DNA of 64,000 nt from Clostridia bacterium (GTDB lineage Bacteria; Bacillota; Clostridia; Christensenellales; Borkfalkiaceae): NCBI GenBank assembly GCA_017465145.1, contig JAFTWU010000004.1, positions 58,403 through 122,402 on the forward strand, in the 5' to 3' direction. Under the pieces are notes generated by a model. The model saw only the letters and a program-made list of their open reading frames with translations. It made no database searches and had not been told where the DNA came from. Below are positions 41,661 to 50,414 of this stretch, piece by piece (the stretch's first letter is position 1; each line of letters begins with the position of its first letter). The position numbers were made by a program, and so were the translations under genes.

Positions 41661-42486
41661 CGTTAAAGAACCTTTAATTCCTTCAATTGGTGTTATTACC
41701 GACGTGCGTATCGATACGCCCGACGTAAAAACTTTCCGCGTAGTTACGCCCGAAGGCAAAAAAGCCTTCTTACATAAACCCGGTCAATGCGCTATGCTTT
41801 CAATCCCGGGCGTTGGCGAAGCAATGTTTTCAATAACTTCTTCACCCACAAATACCGAGTTTATGGAATTTTCCATTAAGAAATGCGGTTGTGTAACCGA
41901 ATGGTTACACCAAGCGGAAGTTGGCCAACAAGTTACTATTCGTGGACCTTACGGCAACGGTTTCCCTGTAGAAGAAAAGTTTAAGGGTAAAGACCTTTTG
42001 TTTATCGCAGGCGGTATCGGTTTAGCGCCACTTCGCTCTGTAATCAACTACGTAAGGGCTAACCGCGCAGACTACGGCAAGGTAGATATCGTTTACGGCT
42101 CTAGAAGTAAAGACGATTTAGTTGACTATAACGAAATTATATCAGAGTGGATGACGGACGACGGCATTAACGTTCACTTAACTATCGACCGCGAACAAGA
42201 AGGTTGGACTGGTCACGTTGGTTTCGTTCCCGCATACGTTAAAGAACTTAACTTTACCACCGATAAAACGGCTATCCTTTGCGGTCCGCCTATAATGATT
42301 AAGTTTACCCTTCAAGGCTTGCTTGAAATGGGCTTTGAAAAAACGCAAATTTACACTACTATGGAACTTCGTATGAAGTGCGGTATCGGTAAATGCGGAA
42401 GATGTAACATAGGCGACAAATACGTTTGTAAAGACGGTCCCGTATTTAGAATGGACGAACTTGAAGAACTCCCCGACGAATATTAA
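41653..42486 (+). CDS. FlxA/AsrB-like FAD and NAD(P)-binding reductase
   Basis: 277 residues. The ATG at 41653 is chosen: a GTG at 41647 is in frame but only 3 nt from GGAG. An FAD-binding barrel (HKPGQCAMLSIPGVGEAMFSI) is followed by the NAD(P) domain with FIAGGIGLAPLRSVINY, VYGSRSKDDLVDY and CGPPIMIKF. The C-terminus has CGIGKCGRCNIGDKYVC, a [2Fe-2S] site. The fold is that of ferredoxin-NADP reductase/AsrB. In Hdr-Flx complexes FlxA oxidises NAD(P)H and feeds HdrA through FlxBCD. Confidence 0.87.
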   Translation: MNNVKEPLIPSIGVITDVRIDTPDVKTFRVVTPEGKKAFLHKPGQCAMLSIPGVGEAMFSITSSPTNTEFMEFSIKKCGCVTEWLHQAEVGQQVTIRGPYGNGFPVEEKFKGKDLLFIAGGIGLAPLRSVINYVRANRADYGKVDIVYGSRSKDDLVDYNEIISEWMTDDGINVHLTIDREQEGWTGHVGFVPAYVKELNFTTDKTAILCGPPIMIKFTLQGLLEMGFEKTQIYTTMELRMKCGIGKCGRCNIGDKYVCKDGPVFRMDELEELPDEY

Positions 42487-42515
42487 TATTAACGGGAGAA
42501 TTAGGAGAAAAAATT

Positions 42516-43190
42516 ATGGAAAACACCGTTAGAATTTTCCTTTTTGGAAAAAAATACGAAGTACCCGATAATTTAACGATAATGTGTGCTATGGAGTACG
42601 CAGGATATAAACTTGTGCGCGGTTGTGGTTGCCGTAACGGTTTCTGTGGCGCGTGCGCAACTATCTATCGTATAAAAGGCGATAAAGAACTTCACGCGTG
42701 TCTTGCTTGCCAAACTAAAGTAGAAGACAATATGTATATTGCAACGTTGCCTTTCTTCCCCTTGGTTAAACAAGTTTACGATATTGAAAAAGTTCCGCTA
42801 AACGAACAAGTAATGATGCAATTATACCCCGAAATTTACGCTTGTATCGGTTGTAACGCTTGCACAAAGGCTTGCACTCAAGGACTTAACGTTATGCAGT
42901 ATATCGCATACGCTCAACGTGGGGATTTTGAAAAGTGTGCTGAAGAATCTTTCGACTGCGTTATGTGTGGCGTATGTTCTTCACGCTGTCCCGCGGGCAT
43001 ATCACATCCCCAAGTTGCAATGCTTGCACGCCGTATCAACGGCAAGTATTTAGCACCCGCTTGCGAACACTTAAAAGACCGCGTTCAAGAAATTAAGGAC
43101 GGCACTTTTGAAGATTTAATGCAAAAGTTAATGGGTAAACCCGTTGCCGAACTTAAAGAACTTTACAATAACAGAGAAATTGAAAAGTAG
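42516..43190 (+). CDS. Fumarate-reductase-associated iron-sulfur protein ([2Fe-2S] plus two [4Fe-4S])
   Basis: 224 residues. The N-terminal 2Fe-2S domain contains GCGCRNGFCGACATIY and a fourth Cys in CLAC. Two four-cysteine motifs follow, CIGCNACTKACTQG and CVMCGVCSSRCPAG. This domain order equals that of FrdB/SdhB and TfrB, but the last centre here is a second [4Fe-4S] type rather than a [3Fe-4S], and no quinone-site residues or membrane anchor gene are seen. It most likely carries electrons from the Hdr-Flx proteins to the flavoprotein encoded next. Confidence 0.8.
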   Translation: MENTVRIFLFGKKYEVPDNLTIMCAMEYAGYKLVRGCGCRNGFCGACATIYRIKGDKELHACLACQTKVEDNMYIATLPFFPLVKQVYDIEKVPLNEQVMMQLYPEIYACIGCNACTKACTQGLNVMQYIAYAQRGDFEKCAEESFDCVMCGVCSSRCPAGISHPQVAMLARRINGKYLAPACEHLKDRVQEIKDGTFEDLMQKLMGKPVAELKELYNNREIEK

Positions 43191-43204
43191 GAGAATAGGT
43201 AAAA

Positions 43205-44824
43205 ATGTATACGAACCCCGAAATTCTTAAATCATTAAAAAAAGTAGAAGAAACCCGTGCGCAAAGATTTGCTAATAAAGACAACATCAGGCGTATGACG
43301 GGTGAAGAAAAAGAAGAAATTCTAAAAGCATACCACCCCGACTATCGTGAAGATGCTTTCACCACCTTAAAAATCGGTGTAAATAAAGGTCAAAAAGTTC
43401 CCGTTGAACTTGCTGCTTATTTAGAAGCGCACTCAAGAATAAAGGATAAAGTCCTTGACTTGTCTAACCCCGATTACGACGTAGACGTTCTAGTTATCGG
43501 TGGTGGTGGTGCGGGTGCATCTGCCGCTATCGAAGCGCACGAAGCAGGCGCAAACGTTATGGTAGTTACTAAACTTCGTATCGGTGATGCTAACTCTATG
43601 ATGGCAGAAGGCGGTATTCAAGCGGCTGATAAACCTAACGATAGCCCCGCAATTCACTATATAGACGTTATGGGTGGCGGTCACTTTGCAAACAGGCCCG
43701 AACTTGTTTATAAACTAGTTACCGAAGCCCCCGACGCTATCGCTTGGCTTTCTAACCTTGGCGTAGAATTCGATAAAGACGAACAAGGCAATATGATAAC
43801 CACCCACGGTGGCGGTACGAGCAGAAAGCGTATGCACGCAGCAAAAGACTATTCTGGTGCGGAAATTATGCGTACTCTTCGCGACGAAGTATTTAACCGC
43901 GGTATTCCCGTAGTTGATTTTACCGCAGCGATAGAACTCATTAAAGACGACGAAGGCAAGGTTGCCGGTGCCGTATTAATGAATATGGAAACGGAAGACC
44001 TTTTGATTGCCCGCGCAAAAACCGTTGTTATCGCAACGGGCGGTGCAGGTAGAATGCACTATCAAAACTTCCCAACTAGTAACCACTACGGCGCAACTGC
44101 CGATGGTCTAGTTTTAGGTTACAGGGCAGGGGCAAAACTTTTATACCCTGACACCTTGCAATATCACCCCACGGGCGCAGCGTTCCCCGAACAAATCTTG
44201 GGCGCATTAGTTACCGAAAAAGTTCGTTCACTTGGCGCACAACTCGTTAACTGCGATGGTGAAGCGTATATTCATCCACTAGAAACGCGTGACGTAAATG
44301 CATCTGGCATTATCCGTGAATGCTCAACGCGTGACAAGGGCGTAGATACTGGCAACGGCAAGGCGGTATGGCTTGATACTCCGCTTATCGAAATGATTGG
44401 TGGCGAAGGCACTATTATGAAGCGTATCCCCGCAATGTACCGTATGTTTGCTAAATACGACATTGATATTAGAAAAGTTCCTATTTTGGTATATCCCACG
44501 TTACACTATCAAAACGGCGGTTTAGAAATTACTCCCGATGGTCAAACGGGCGTTAAAAACCTTTTCGTTGCAGGTGAAGCCGTTGGGGGTATCCACGGTA
44601 GAAACAGGCTTATGGGCAACAGTTTACTAGACATTATTGTATTCGGCAGAAACGCTGGTAAGGAATCAGCAAAAGCCGCAAAAAATACCACCGTTGGTAA
44701 ACTCACGTTATCACACGTAGATGCTTTTGAAAAGGAAATTGAAAGCGCAGGCATAACCACGGAACTTGTTTCACCGAAACTCCTTCCCGATTATACAAGA
44801 CATAGAAGTATTGAAATTAAGTAG
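43205..44824 (+). CDS. Fumarate reductase/succinate dehydrogenase-type flavoprotein subunit
   Basis: 539 residues. The FAD motif VLVIGGGGAGASAAIEAHEAGANV sits near residue 97. HGGGTSRKRMHAAKDYSGAEIMRTL, the LQYHPTGAAFPEQILGALVTEKVRSLG block with the active-site His, TRDVNASGIIRECSTRDKG and the family end block GEAVGGIHGRNRLMGNSLLDIIVFGRNAG all fit FrdA/TfrA. A helical N-terminal extension of about 90 residues precedes the FAD motif and is unusual. Placed after fumC and the electron-transfer genes, it should reduce fumarate to succinate in the cytoplasm. Another enoate substrate remains possible because this flavoprotein family is diverse in gut bacteria. Confidence 0.83.
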   Translation: MYTNPEILKSLKKVEETRAQRFANKDNIRRMTGEEKEEILKAYHPDYREDAFTTLKIGVNKGQKVPVELAAYLEAHSRIKDKVLDLSNPDYDVDVLVIGGGGAGASAAIEAHEAGANVMVVTKLRIGDANSMMAEGGIQAADKPNDSPAIHYIDVMGGGHFANRPELVYKLVTEAPDAIAWLSNLGVEFDKDEQGNMITTHGGGTSRKRMHAAKDYSGAEIMRTLRDEVFNRGIPVVDFTAAIELIKDDEGKVAGAVLMNMETEDLLIARAKTVVIATGGAGRMHYQNFPTSNHYGATADGLVLGYRAGAKLLYPDTLQYHPTGAAFPEQILGALVTEKVRSLGAQLVNCDGEAYIHPLETRDVNASGIIRECSTRDKGVDTGNGKAVWLDTPLIEMIGGEGTIMKRIPAMYRMFAKYDIDIRKVPILVYPTLHYQNGGLEITPDGQTGVKNLFVAGEAVGGIHGRNRLMGNSLLDIIVFGRNAGKESAKAAKNTTVGKLTLSHVDAFEKEIESAGITTELVSPKLLPDYTRHRSIEIK

Positions 44825-44839
44825 TTTTAGGAGTATAAA

Positions 44840-46279
44840 ATGGAAGAATTAAAACAAAGCGAACTAGGTCAAAAACAACCTAAAAAGAAAAGTCTTAAAT
44901 GGCTTTGGATTGCAATCGCATTAATAGTAGTTGCAGGTATTGCCGTTTGGTGCACCCTTAACGCTATTAAAATTGACGGAACGTTAGATTCCGACGGTAA
45001 AGTAATTCAAGGCTTAGAAAAAGCACTTACTTTAGGTGCTTTCCTTTGCGGGTTATTCTTAATTACAACCCTTGGCTATATGCTTGGCAGAATAACCATT
45101 AAGGGCGTATCACTTGGTACGGCAGGCGTATTCTTGGTTGCAATTTTATTTGGTTTCTTGTGTACCCTTATTCCAGAAGATATGCCACTACTTGGCAACT
45201 TCCACTTGCACGCTAAAGACGCCTTAAAAGGGATTTCGGCAACAACTAACCTTACGTTATATAAAAGCGCCGTTCAAAACGTCGGTCTTGTAATGTTCGT
45301 AAGTTCAGTTGGTTTTATCGCTGGTCCTAAGTTCTTTAGAAGTCTAAAACAAAACTTTAAGACCTATATTTTAATGGGCGCATTGATTATTTTTTCAGGC
45401 ACCGCTGTTGCCGTAGCGTGCAGTTTTATTCCCGCAATCGGCTCTAAATACGCAGCAGGCTTATTGTCAGGCGCATTGACTTCAACACCCGGTTATTCTT
45501 CAGCATTAGAAGCATCGGGCGATAGCGGTCTAGTTACTCTTGGTTATGCCGTTGCATATCCTTTCGGTGTAGTCGGCGTTGTACTTTTCGTTCAACTTAT
45601 GCCCAAAATCTTAAAGGCAGATATGAACTATGAAAGAAGTATGTTAAGGGCAGACGCACTCGTTACCGTAGAAAAGAAACAAGAATTATTTACTTGCGAC
45701 GATTTCGGTTTAATGCCTATCGCACTAGCAATCGTTTCAGGCTTAGTCTTAGGTGCAATCACTATTCCGCTTTCTGGTAACGGTTACCAAGAAGGTGCAC
45801 CCGTATTCTCACTTGGAACAACGGGTGGCGTACTTATTATGTGCTTAATATTCGGGCACTTTGGCAGAATCGGTAAACTCTCTTTAGAAGTTCCCGCAAA
45901 AACGGCAAAAGTATTAAGAGAATTCGGTTTAGTTCTATTCCTTGCAGGTGCAGGCGTAGACGGTGGCGTTCAATTAATCAGTCAAATCAACGCTAATGAA
46001 AGTGGCTCTATGATAGTAGTTTACGGCTTAATTATCGGTGCTGTTATGACTATCGTTCCTATGGTAGTAGGCTTTTTGGTTGGCAGAAAACTTCTTAAAC
46101 TCCCCCTTCTCAACTCACTTGGTTCTATCACAGGTGGTATGACAAGCACCCCCGCACTTGGCACGCTTATCAACACGGCGGAAACGGAAGACGTTGCATC
46201 TGCTTACGCATCAACCTATCCTATCTCACTTGTATTGATAGTTCTTGCTTGTAACCTAATGATAGGTTTAATTCCCTAA
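44840..46279 (+). CDS. AspT-type aspartate/dicarboxylate exchanger family membrane protein
   Basis: 479 residues. About ten to twelve membrane segments occur in two similar halves, with a soluble stretch near residues 255-290. Each half has the AspT/YidE duplication signature: AAGLLSGALTSTPGYSSALEASGD and NSLGSITGGMTSTPALGTLINTAE. There are no TrkA-C domains, which many AspT homologues have. The family exchanges amino or dicarboxylic acids across the membrane. At the end of an operon making succinate from malate/fumarate, a substrate/product antiport (for example malate or aspartate against succinate) is the natural inference. TAGGAG ribosome site 15 nt after the flavoprotein gene. Confidence 0.8.
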   Translation: MEELKQSELGQKQPKKKSLKWLWIAIALIVVAGIAVWCTLNAIKIDGTLDSDGKVIQGLEKALTLGAFLCGLFLITTLGYMLGRITIKGVSLGTAGVFLVAILFGFLCTLIPEDMPLLGNFHLHAKDALKGISATTNLTLYKSAVQNVGLVMFVSSVGFIAGPKFFRSLKQNFKTYILMGALIIFSGTAVAVACSFIPAIGSKYAAGLLSGALTSTPGYSSALEASGDSGLVTLGYAVAYPFGVVGVVLFVQLMPKILKADMNYERSMLRADALVTVEKKQELFTCDDFGLMPIALAIVSGLVLGAITIPLSGNGYQEGAPVFSLGTTGGVLIMCLIFGHFGRIGKLSLEVPAKTAKVLREFGLVLFLAGAGVDGGVQLISQINANESGSMIVVYGLIIGAVMTIVPMVVGFLVGRKLLKLPLLNSLGSITGGMTSTPALGTLINTAETEDVASAYASTYPISLVLIVLACNLMIGLIP

Positions 46280-46320
46280 ACCCTTTTAGAAAATAAAAAA
46301 AACAATTTAGAAACAATATA

Positions 46321-46349
46321 AAAAACTCCCAACGTCGTTGGGAGTTTTT
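46321..46349. terminator. Bidirectional terminator between the frd-type operon and the LysR gene
   Basis: A 13-bp perfect stem (46321-46333 with 46337-46349), 3-nt loop, A- and T-runs on both sides, suitable for the two convergent transcripts. Confidence 0.9.
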
Positions 46350-46373
46350 GTTTTATATCTTTAACCGCTATAT

Positions 46374-47300
46374 TTAATTAAAATACATATTTTTTGCTTT
46401 AATAACTCTATCGATAAACATTTGGTCAAGTTTAGATAGGTGATATTTTTTGCGGTGAATAAGCACGTCTTTATAAGTTTTGGTGTTAAAATCGCATTTT
46501 AATTGCACAAGATTAAATTTATCTAATAAGTCTTGGGGGATAGGTGAAACCCACATAAAAGTGTTGGGCACTTGTTCTAAAAGTGTAAACTGAACACCGC
46601 GTTCAAACACCATTATACGCTTGTTGGTAAATTGCGAAAGTTCCGCCCTTTTAACGTCAATTTGCGGAAGTGTTGGAACGTACGGGTCGCCGTGGGTAAT
46701 TTCCATAAAGTTTTCAAGGTCGCTAATTTCCACCTTTTCCTTTTTCGCAAGGGGGTTATTTTTGGATACGGCAAGCATATAAGAAAATTCGTTAATAACT
46801 TCATATTGAAATTTCTTTTCATCAAAAAGACTCTTAAAATAAATGTCAAAACCGCTTTGATAACGCACTATGCCTAGGTCGTATTCTTCTTTTGCAATGT
46901 TCAAAATGGTGCGCATAGAGTTGGTTTCTTTATACATAATTTCGGTGGGACTGTTGGGGTCTAGCGACTTTGCAAAATCAGAAATAGCGTAAGAAAAATA
47001 ACTTGCACGGGGCACGCTTACGGTAAGCCTTAACTTGCTTTCGTTACGGTTTTCGTAAATAGATTCAATCTTTTTAATTTGTGCAAGGGCGTTTCTGGCG
47101 TAAAGCAAAAATTCTTCGCCGTCAATGGTAACTTCTATACCCTTAGAAGAACGCTTAAAAATCTTAATTTTAAGGTCGTTTTCAAGGTCTTTAATCGCGC
47201 GCGATAAGTTGGGTTGAGACGTGTAAAGATTTTCTGCAGCCTTGCTCATAGAACGGGTGTTTGCAATTTCCACCGCGTATTTCATATGTTGAATATTCAT
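46374..47300 (-). CDS. LysR-family transcriptional regulator
   Basis: 308 residues. HTH in residues 1-60 with the LysR pattern MKYAVEIANTRSMSKAAENLYTSQPNLSRAIKDLE, then an effector domain from about 90 (LRLTVSVPRASYFSYAISDF). AGTAGGTG precedes the ATG. It is convergent to the fumarate-reductase-type operon and could control it from a distance; many LysR regulators instead bind next to their own promoter, where the VanW gene lies on the other side. Target unknown. Confidence 0.88.
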   Translation of the reverse strand: MNIQHMKYAVEIANTRSMSKAAENLYTSQPNLSRAIKDLENDLKIKIFKRSSKGIEVTIDGEEFLLYARNALAQIKKIESIYENRNESKLRLTVSVPRASYFSYAISDFAKSLDPNSPTEIMYKETNSMRTILNIAKEEYDLGIVRYQSGFDIYFKSLFDEKKFQYEVINEFSYMLAVSKNNPLAKKEKVEISDLENFMEITHGDPYVPTLPQIDVKRAELSQFTNKRIMVFERGVQFTLLEQVPNTFMWVSPIPQDLLDKFNLVQLKCDFNTKTYKDVLIHRKKYHLSKLDQMFIDRVIKAKNMYFN

Positions 47301-47362
47301 AACGCACCTACTTGCTAAAATTGTTAATTCACGGCGCTTTTGCCGTTGGATATAACAATATA

Positions 47363-47391
47363 ATTATAGCGTAAATTAGATATAAAATCAA
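47363..47391 (-). promoter_or_regulatory. Promoter of the LysR gene
   Basis: On the minus strand TTGATT (47386-47391), 17-nt spacer, TATAAT (47363-47368). Confidence 0.65.
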
Positions 47392-47474
47392 TGCAATTTT
47401 AATTTTTTGTCCTTTTTTATAAAAATTATATCGGTTAATATAAATAATTAAAATTTACACATACTCTACTTGTA

Positions 47475-48470
47475 ATGAAATTTAGCGTAAGGTTAAAGTT
47501 AATATTATGTGCGCTTTTAGGCGCGTTCTATATAATTTTTATTCCCGTTTTGTGTAAAAGTAATGCCGATATAAACGCGGGCGACAATAGGGGAAATAGC
47601 GAAGTTGTAACGGCTGAACAATGCGCTTATTTTAATCATACGCCCTTTTACGATTTGAATCCGCAAGAACCCGTTTTTCGCGCAAGATTTTATACTTCTT
47701 TTCCAACGTCAACAGCAGAGCGCAAAAGTAATATTTCCCTAGCGGCAAAAACCTTAAACAATACGCTAGTACCCCCTTACGAAGAGTTTTCTTTTAATAG
47801 GGTAATTGGTCCGCGCACGGAAAAACGCGGTTATAAAACGGCAAAAATTATCGTTCAAGGGCAGTTTGTAGACGGGGTTGGCGGTGGAGTTTGCCAAGTG
47901 TCTACCACCCTTTATAACGCCGTTTTGCTTGCTGGTTTAACGGTTACCGAATATCACCCCCACAGTTTGCCCGTAGGTTACGTTGCACCGTCTTTCGACG
48001 CTATGGTTAATTCGGGCAATGCAGACCTTCGTTTTCTAAATAATACGCGTAACCCCGTGATTATTAAAGCACGCGTTGAAGGGGATAGGCTCTTTGTGGA
48101 AATATTTGGAGAGCCTATGGTGGAAAAATACGTTAGGGAAAGCGTTTATAAGGGCGAAATTCCCTTTGAGAGCGAACAAATCGTTTTTGACGAAAAAGGG
48201 GAATACCCCGACCTTTACGAAGGGGATAGGCGCGTTATATCGTACGGTAAGGCGGGGTATAAAAGCGAAGGCTATTTAACTAAGATGATAAACGGCAAAA
48301 AGATATGGACTAAAAGACTAAGACGGGATAGTTATTCTGCGGTGCGCGGAAAGGTGGTTATCGGCACGGCAAAACGCCCCGTAGATATTCCTATAGAAGA
48401 AGTTGAAAACGGGCTAACTGCACCCAATATAACGGGCACAGCGGGGGATATAGGAATAATTGAAGAATAA
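47475..48470 (+). CDS. VanW/YoaR-family protein
   Basis: 331 residues. An N-terminal hydrophobic segment (residues 8-27) anchors or exports it. The VanW domain is evident in FNRVIGPRTEKRGYKTAKIIVQGQFVDGVGGGVCQVSTTLYNAVLLAGL ... RHPHS-like EYHPHSLPVGYV; a G5-like region follows near 205-290. VanW proteins are linked to vancomycin clusters and cell-wall functions, but their activity is not established. No clear ribosome site precedes the ATG, which may be read from a leaderless or short-leader transcript. Confidence 0.85.
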   Translation: MKFSVRLKLILCALLGAFYIIFIPVLCKSNADINAGDNRGNSEVVTAEQCAYFNHTPFYDLNPQEPVFRARFYTSFPTSTAERKSNISLAAKTLNNTLVPPYEEFSFNRVIGPRTEKRGYKTAKIIVQGQFVDGVGGGVCQVSTTLYNAVLLAGLTVTEYHPHSLPVGYVAPSFDAMVNSGNADLRFLNNTRNPVIIKARVEGDRLFVEIFGEPMVEKYVRESVYKGEIPFESEQIVFDEKGEYPDLYEGDRRVISYGKAGYKSEGYLTKMINGKKIWTKRLRRDSYSAVRGKVVIGTAKRPVDIPIEEVENGLTAPNITGTAGDIGIIEE

Positions 48471-48494
48471 ATTTAATAAAAGTAAAAAAATACT

Positions 48495-48523
48495 TTGACA
48501 ACGGCTTTAATTTGTGTTAATAT
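48495..48523 (+). promoter_or_regulatory. Promoter of tRNA-Ser
   Basis: TTGACA (48495-48500), 17-nt spacer, TAATAT (48518-48523). Confidence 0.7.
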
Positions 48524-48597
48524 ATCGTAGACGCTAACGAAAGTTTTTTAACTTAGCAATAGTTGGCGCAAAACTTAATAAAATAATTAATAACTTT

Positions 48598-48688
48598 GGA
48601 GAAATACCCAAGAGGCCGAAGGGGCTCCCCTGCTAAGGGAGTAGTACGTGTAAGCGTAGCGAGGGTTCAAATCCCTCTTTCTCCGCCA
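48598..48688 (+). tRNA. tRNA-Ser(GCU)
   Basis: 91 nt with encoded CCA. The acceptor GGAGAAA pairs with TTTCTCC; the anticodon stem CTCCC/GGGAG encloses CTGCTAA, anticodon GCT. A long variable arm, as in class II tRNAs, and the T-loop GTTCAAAT are present. The 3' 19 bases are the left attachment core of the element that follows. Confidence 0.95.
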
Positions 48689-50208
48689 AGAGCAACTCGT
48701 TTGAACTTTTTACGTTCAGACGAGTTTTCTTTTATTTCTTCTAGGTTTTTGCCACTTTCAATTTCCTTTAATTGCTTTTTGTTAAGGCGTTTAGTTTCTC
48801 TATCGTTTGAGTTGTAGAGAATAATAACCTTATCATCATACAAAATAACACGATTTATGAACGAGTTAATGAACTCGTTTTTTTCTTCGCCTTTTTCATA
48901 TTTCATATAGGCAAAGTAGGTTAAAAACTTCTTAACTTCATTAGGTTGTAGTGGTTTAACTTGTCTTGCTTCTTCAACGGCTATCTTGTTTTCAAGGTCG
49001 GCTTGGTTTGCTTCAAGATTTAGCAAGCGGTCTTTTGTTGTCTTTGTAAAGATGCCGTTTTCTATTGCCGTCATAATACTGTTTATTGACTTATTTACTT
49101 CTTTAAGTTCCTTTTGTAGCGATAATAAAACGGTTGGCATAGATAGTTCTGCGTTAAACTTATCTGCAACAAGTTTAGCAATTTTATCAATAACCTTTGG
49201 GCGAAGTACGTATTTTATGGTTGCTTCAAATACAAGTGTTTCAATAAAATCTTGGCTAACGTTTTTCTTGTGGCAGTCATTTGGGTTTAGTTTTTTGCCG
49301 TAGCACTTGTAGTAATGGTAAACACGCCCCGTTTTGCTCGTGCCTGTTTCTGCGGTAATTGCCGACTCGCAATACCCACAAAAGAGTTTACCGCTTAAAA
49401 TATACGGTTGTTCGTCATAGTTCTTTCTTTGTTTATGCTTATGTAAATCCATAATTAAATTACACTCCCTAAATAATTTTTCATCCACGATAGGTGGAAT
49501 TACGTTTGTATAGACTTTTCCATCCACGTTGACAATGCCCATATACTTTTCATTTCGTATAATACGGGCAAGTTGGCTCATAGAAAACTTTTTGCCTGAC
49601 TTAGTTTTAATACTCGATGCGTTTAGGCGAGCTATAATATCTTTTGCTTTCTCTCCGTTTCGGTATCTTGTAAAAATATCTCTAACTACTGTTGCCTCTA
49701 ATGGATTAATAGTCCATTTCTTGTCAACAGTATCGTAGCCTAATAGTCCGTGACCACCTATAAAATTGCCTTTTATGAGGCTTTCTTTAATGCCACGCTT
49801 AACTTTTTGAGAAAGTTCGGCGGAGTAATACTCCGCCATACTCTCTAGCATACCTTCAACGAGTATTCCGCTTGCATCGTCGGTAATGTTTTCTTTTGCA
49901 GACAAAACTCTTACGCCGTTTTTCTTTAGTTTTGCTTTGTAGCTGGCACTATCGTAACGATTACGGGCAAAACGGTCTAATTGATAAACTAAAACGTACT
50001 CAAAGTTCTTTTTCTTACTATCTTCAATCATTTTAAGAAACTGAGGACGTTTATCTGATGTTCCCGTTAAAGCCCTATCTATGTACTCGCCAACGATTGT
50101 TATGTCGCTTCGTTTTGCAAAGTCGTAGCACTCACGTAGTTGCCCTTCGATAGATTGCTCGGTTTGAGAGTGCGAACTAAATCTTGCGTAGATTACTGCT
50201 TTTTTCAT
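48667..50208 (-). CDS. Large serine recombinase
   Basis: 513 residues. The N-terminal resolvase domain carries the nucleophile in YARFSSHSQ (Ser11); the conserved block YVLVYQLDRFARNRYD follows. A recombinase domain (about 165-270, PPIVDEKLFRECN), a zinc ribbon (CGYCESAI ... YYKCYGKKLNPNDCHKK) and a coiled coil (about 345-410) complete the usual order. AAGGAG precedes the ATG. The frame ends at TGA inside the tRNA-Ser gene, its last six residues (GGERGI) being antisense to the tRNA 3' end. It overlaps the upstream 69-residue gene by four bases. Serine recombinases integrate and excise such elements; use of a tRNA site is uncommon for this class. Confidence 0.93.
   Translation of the reverse strand: MKKAVIYARFSSHSQTEQSIEGQLRECYDFAKRSDITIVGEYIDRALTGTSDKRPQFLKMIEDSKKKNFEYVLVYQLDRFARNRYDSASYKAKLKKNGVRVLSAKENITDDASGILVEGMLESMAEYYSAELSQKVKRGIKESLIKGNFIGGHGLLGYDTVDKKWTINPLEATVVRDIFTRYRNGEKAKDIIARLNASSIKTKSGKKFSMSQLARIIRNEKYMGIVNVDGKVYTNVIPPIVDEKLFRECNLIMDLHKHKQRKNYDEQPYILSGKLFCGYCESAITAETGTSKTGRVYHYYKCYGKKLNPNDCHKKNVSQDFIETLVFEATIKYVLRPKVIDKIAKLVADKFNAELSMPTVLLSLQKELKEVNKSINSIMTAIENGIFTKTTKDRLLNLEANQADLENKIAVEEARQVKPLQPNEVKKFLTYFAYMKYEKGEEKNEFINSFINRVILYDDKVIILYNSNDRETKRLNKKQLKEIESGKNLEEIKENSSERKKFKRVALGGERGI
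48670..48688 (+). repeat. Left attachment core (tRNA-Ser 3' end)
   Basis: 19-bp direct repeat identical to 58378-58396. The minus-strand reading of this core supplies the last codons of the recombinase. Confidence 0.8.
48694..48733 (+). terminator. Terminator of tRNA-Ser, lying inside the element
   Basis: 13-bp stem (48694-48706 with 48714-48726, one G-U), 7-nt loop and a T-rich tail. It lies past the attachment core, so the element supplies it, and it overlaps the antisense 3' end of the recombinase gene. Confidence 0.8.
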
Positions 50209-50414
50209 TGTTTGTTCTCCTTTCTAAAAACGTTCTTAGGTGTTAGATTTTCATACGAGTTGTTATCTCGTACAAAGTCTAACAACATATTTGCAAGCAC
50301 CGAAGCGCTTGCTGTTAGTGTTTCACCATCTAATTCAAGTGGCGAAGTTGCCACTTCGTTGGTGGAAAGGTCAATTTCCACCTTGTTAAATTCGTCTAAA
50401 TAATGTCTTTTCAA
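50205..50414 (-). CDS. 69-residue protein coupled to the recombinase, unknown function
   Basis: Starts at TTG (50414), since no ATG is available in frame and a stop precedes; AAGGAG lies very near (2 nt from the start). It is acidic to neutral, with a helical C-terminal half (ASASVLANMLLDFVRDNNSYENL). The stop overlaps the recombinase ATG (ATGA), so the two are translationally coupled, which suggests an accessory or directionality role, though no excisionase fold is recognised. The start is uncertain. Confidence 0.55.
   Translation of the reverse strand: MKRHYLDEFNKVEIDLSTNEVATSPLELDGETLTASASVLANMLLDFVRDNNSYENLTPKNVFRKENKQ

Noticed and set aside
40635-42486. Anaerobic sulfite reductase (AsrABC)
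   Set aside because: AsrA-like and AsrB-like proteins are present, but no siroheme AsrC follows; FlxD and HdrABC fit better.
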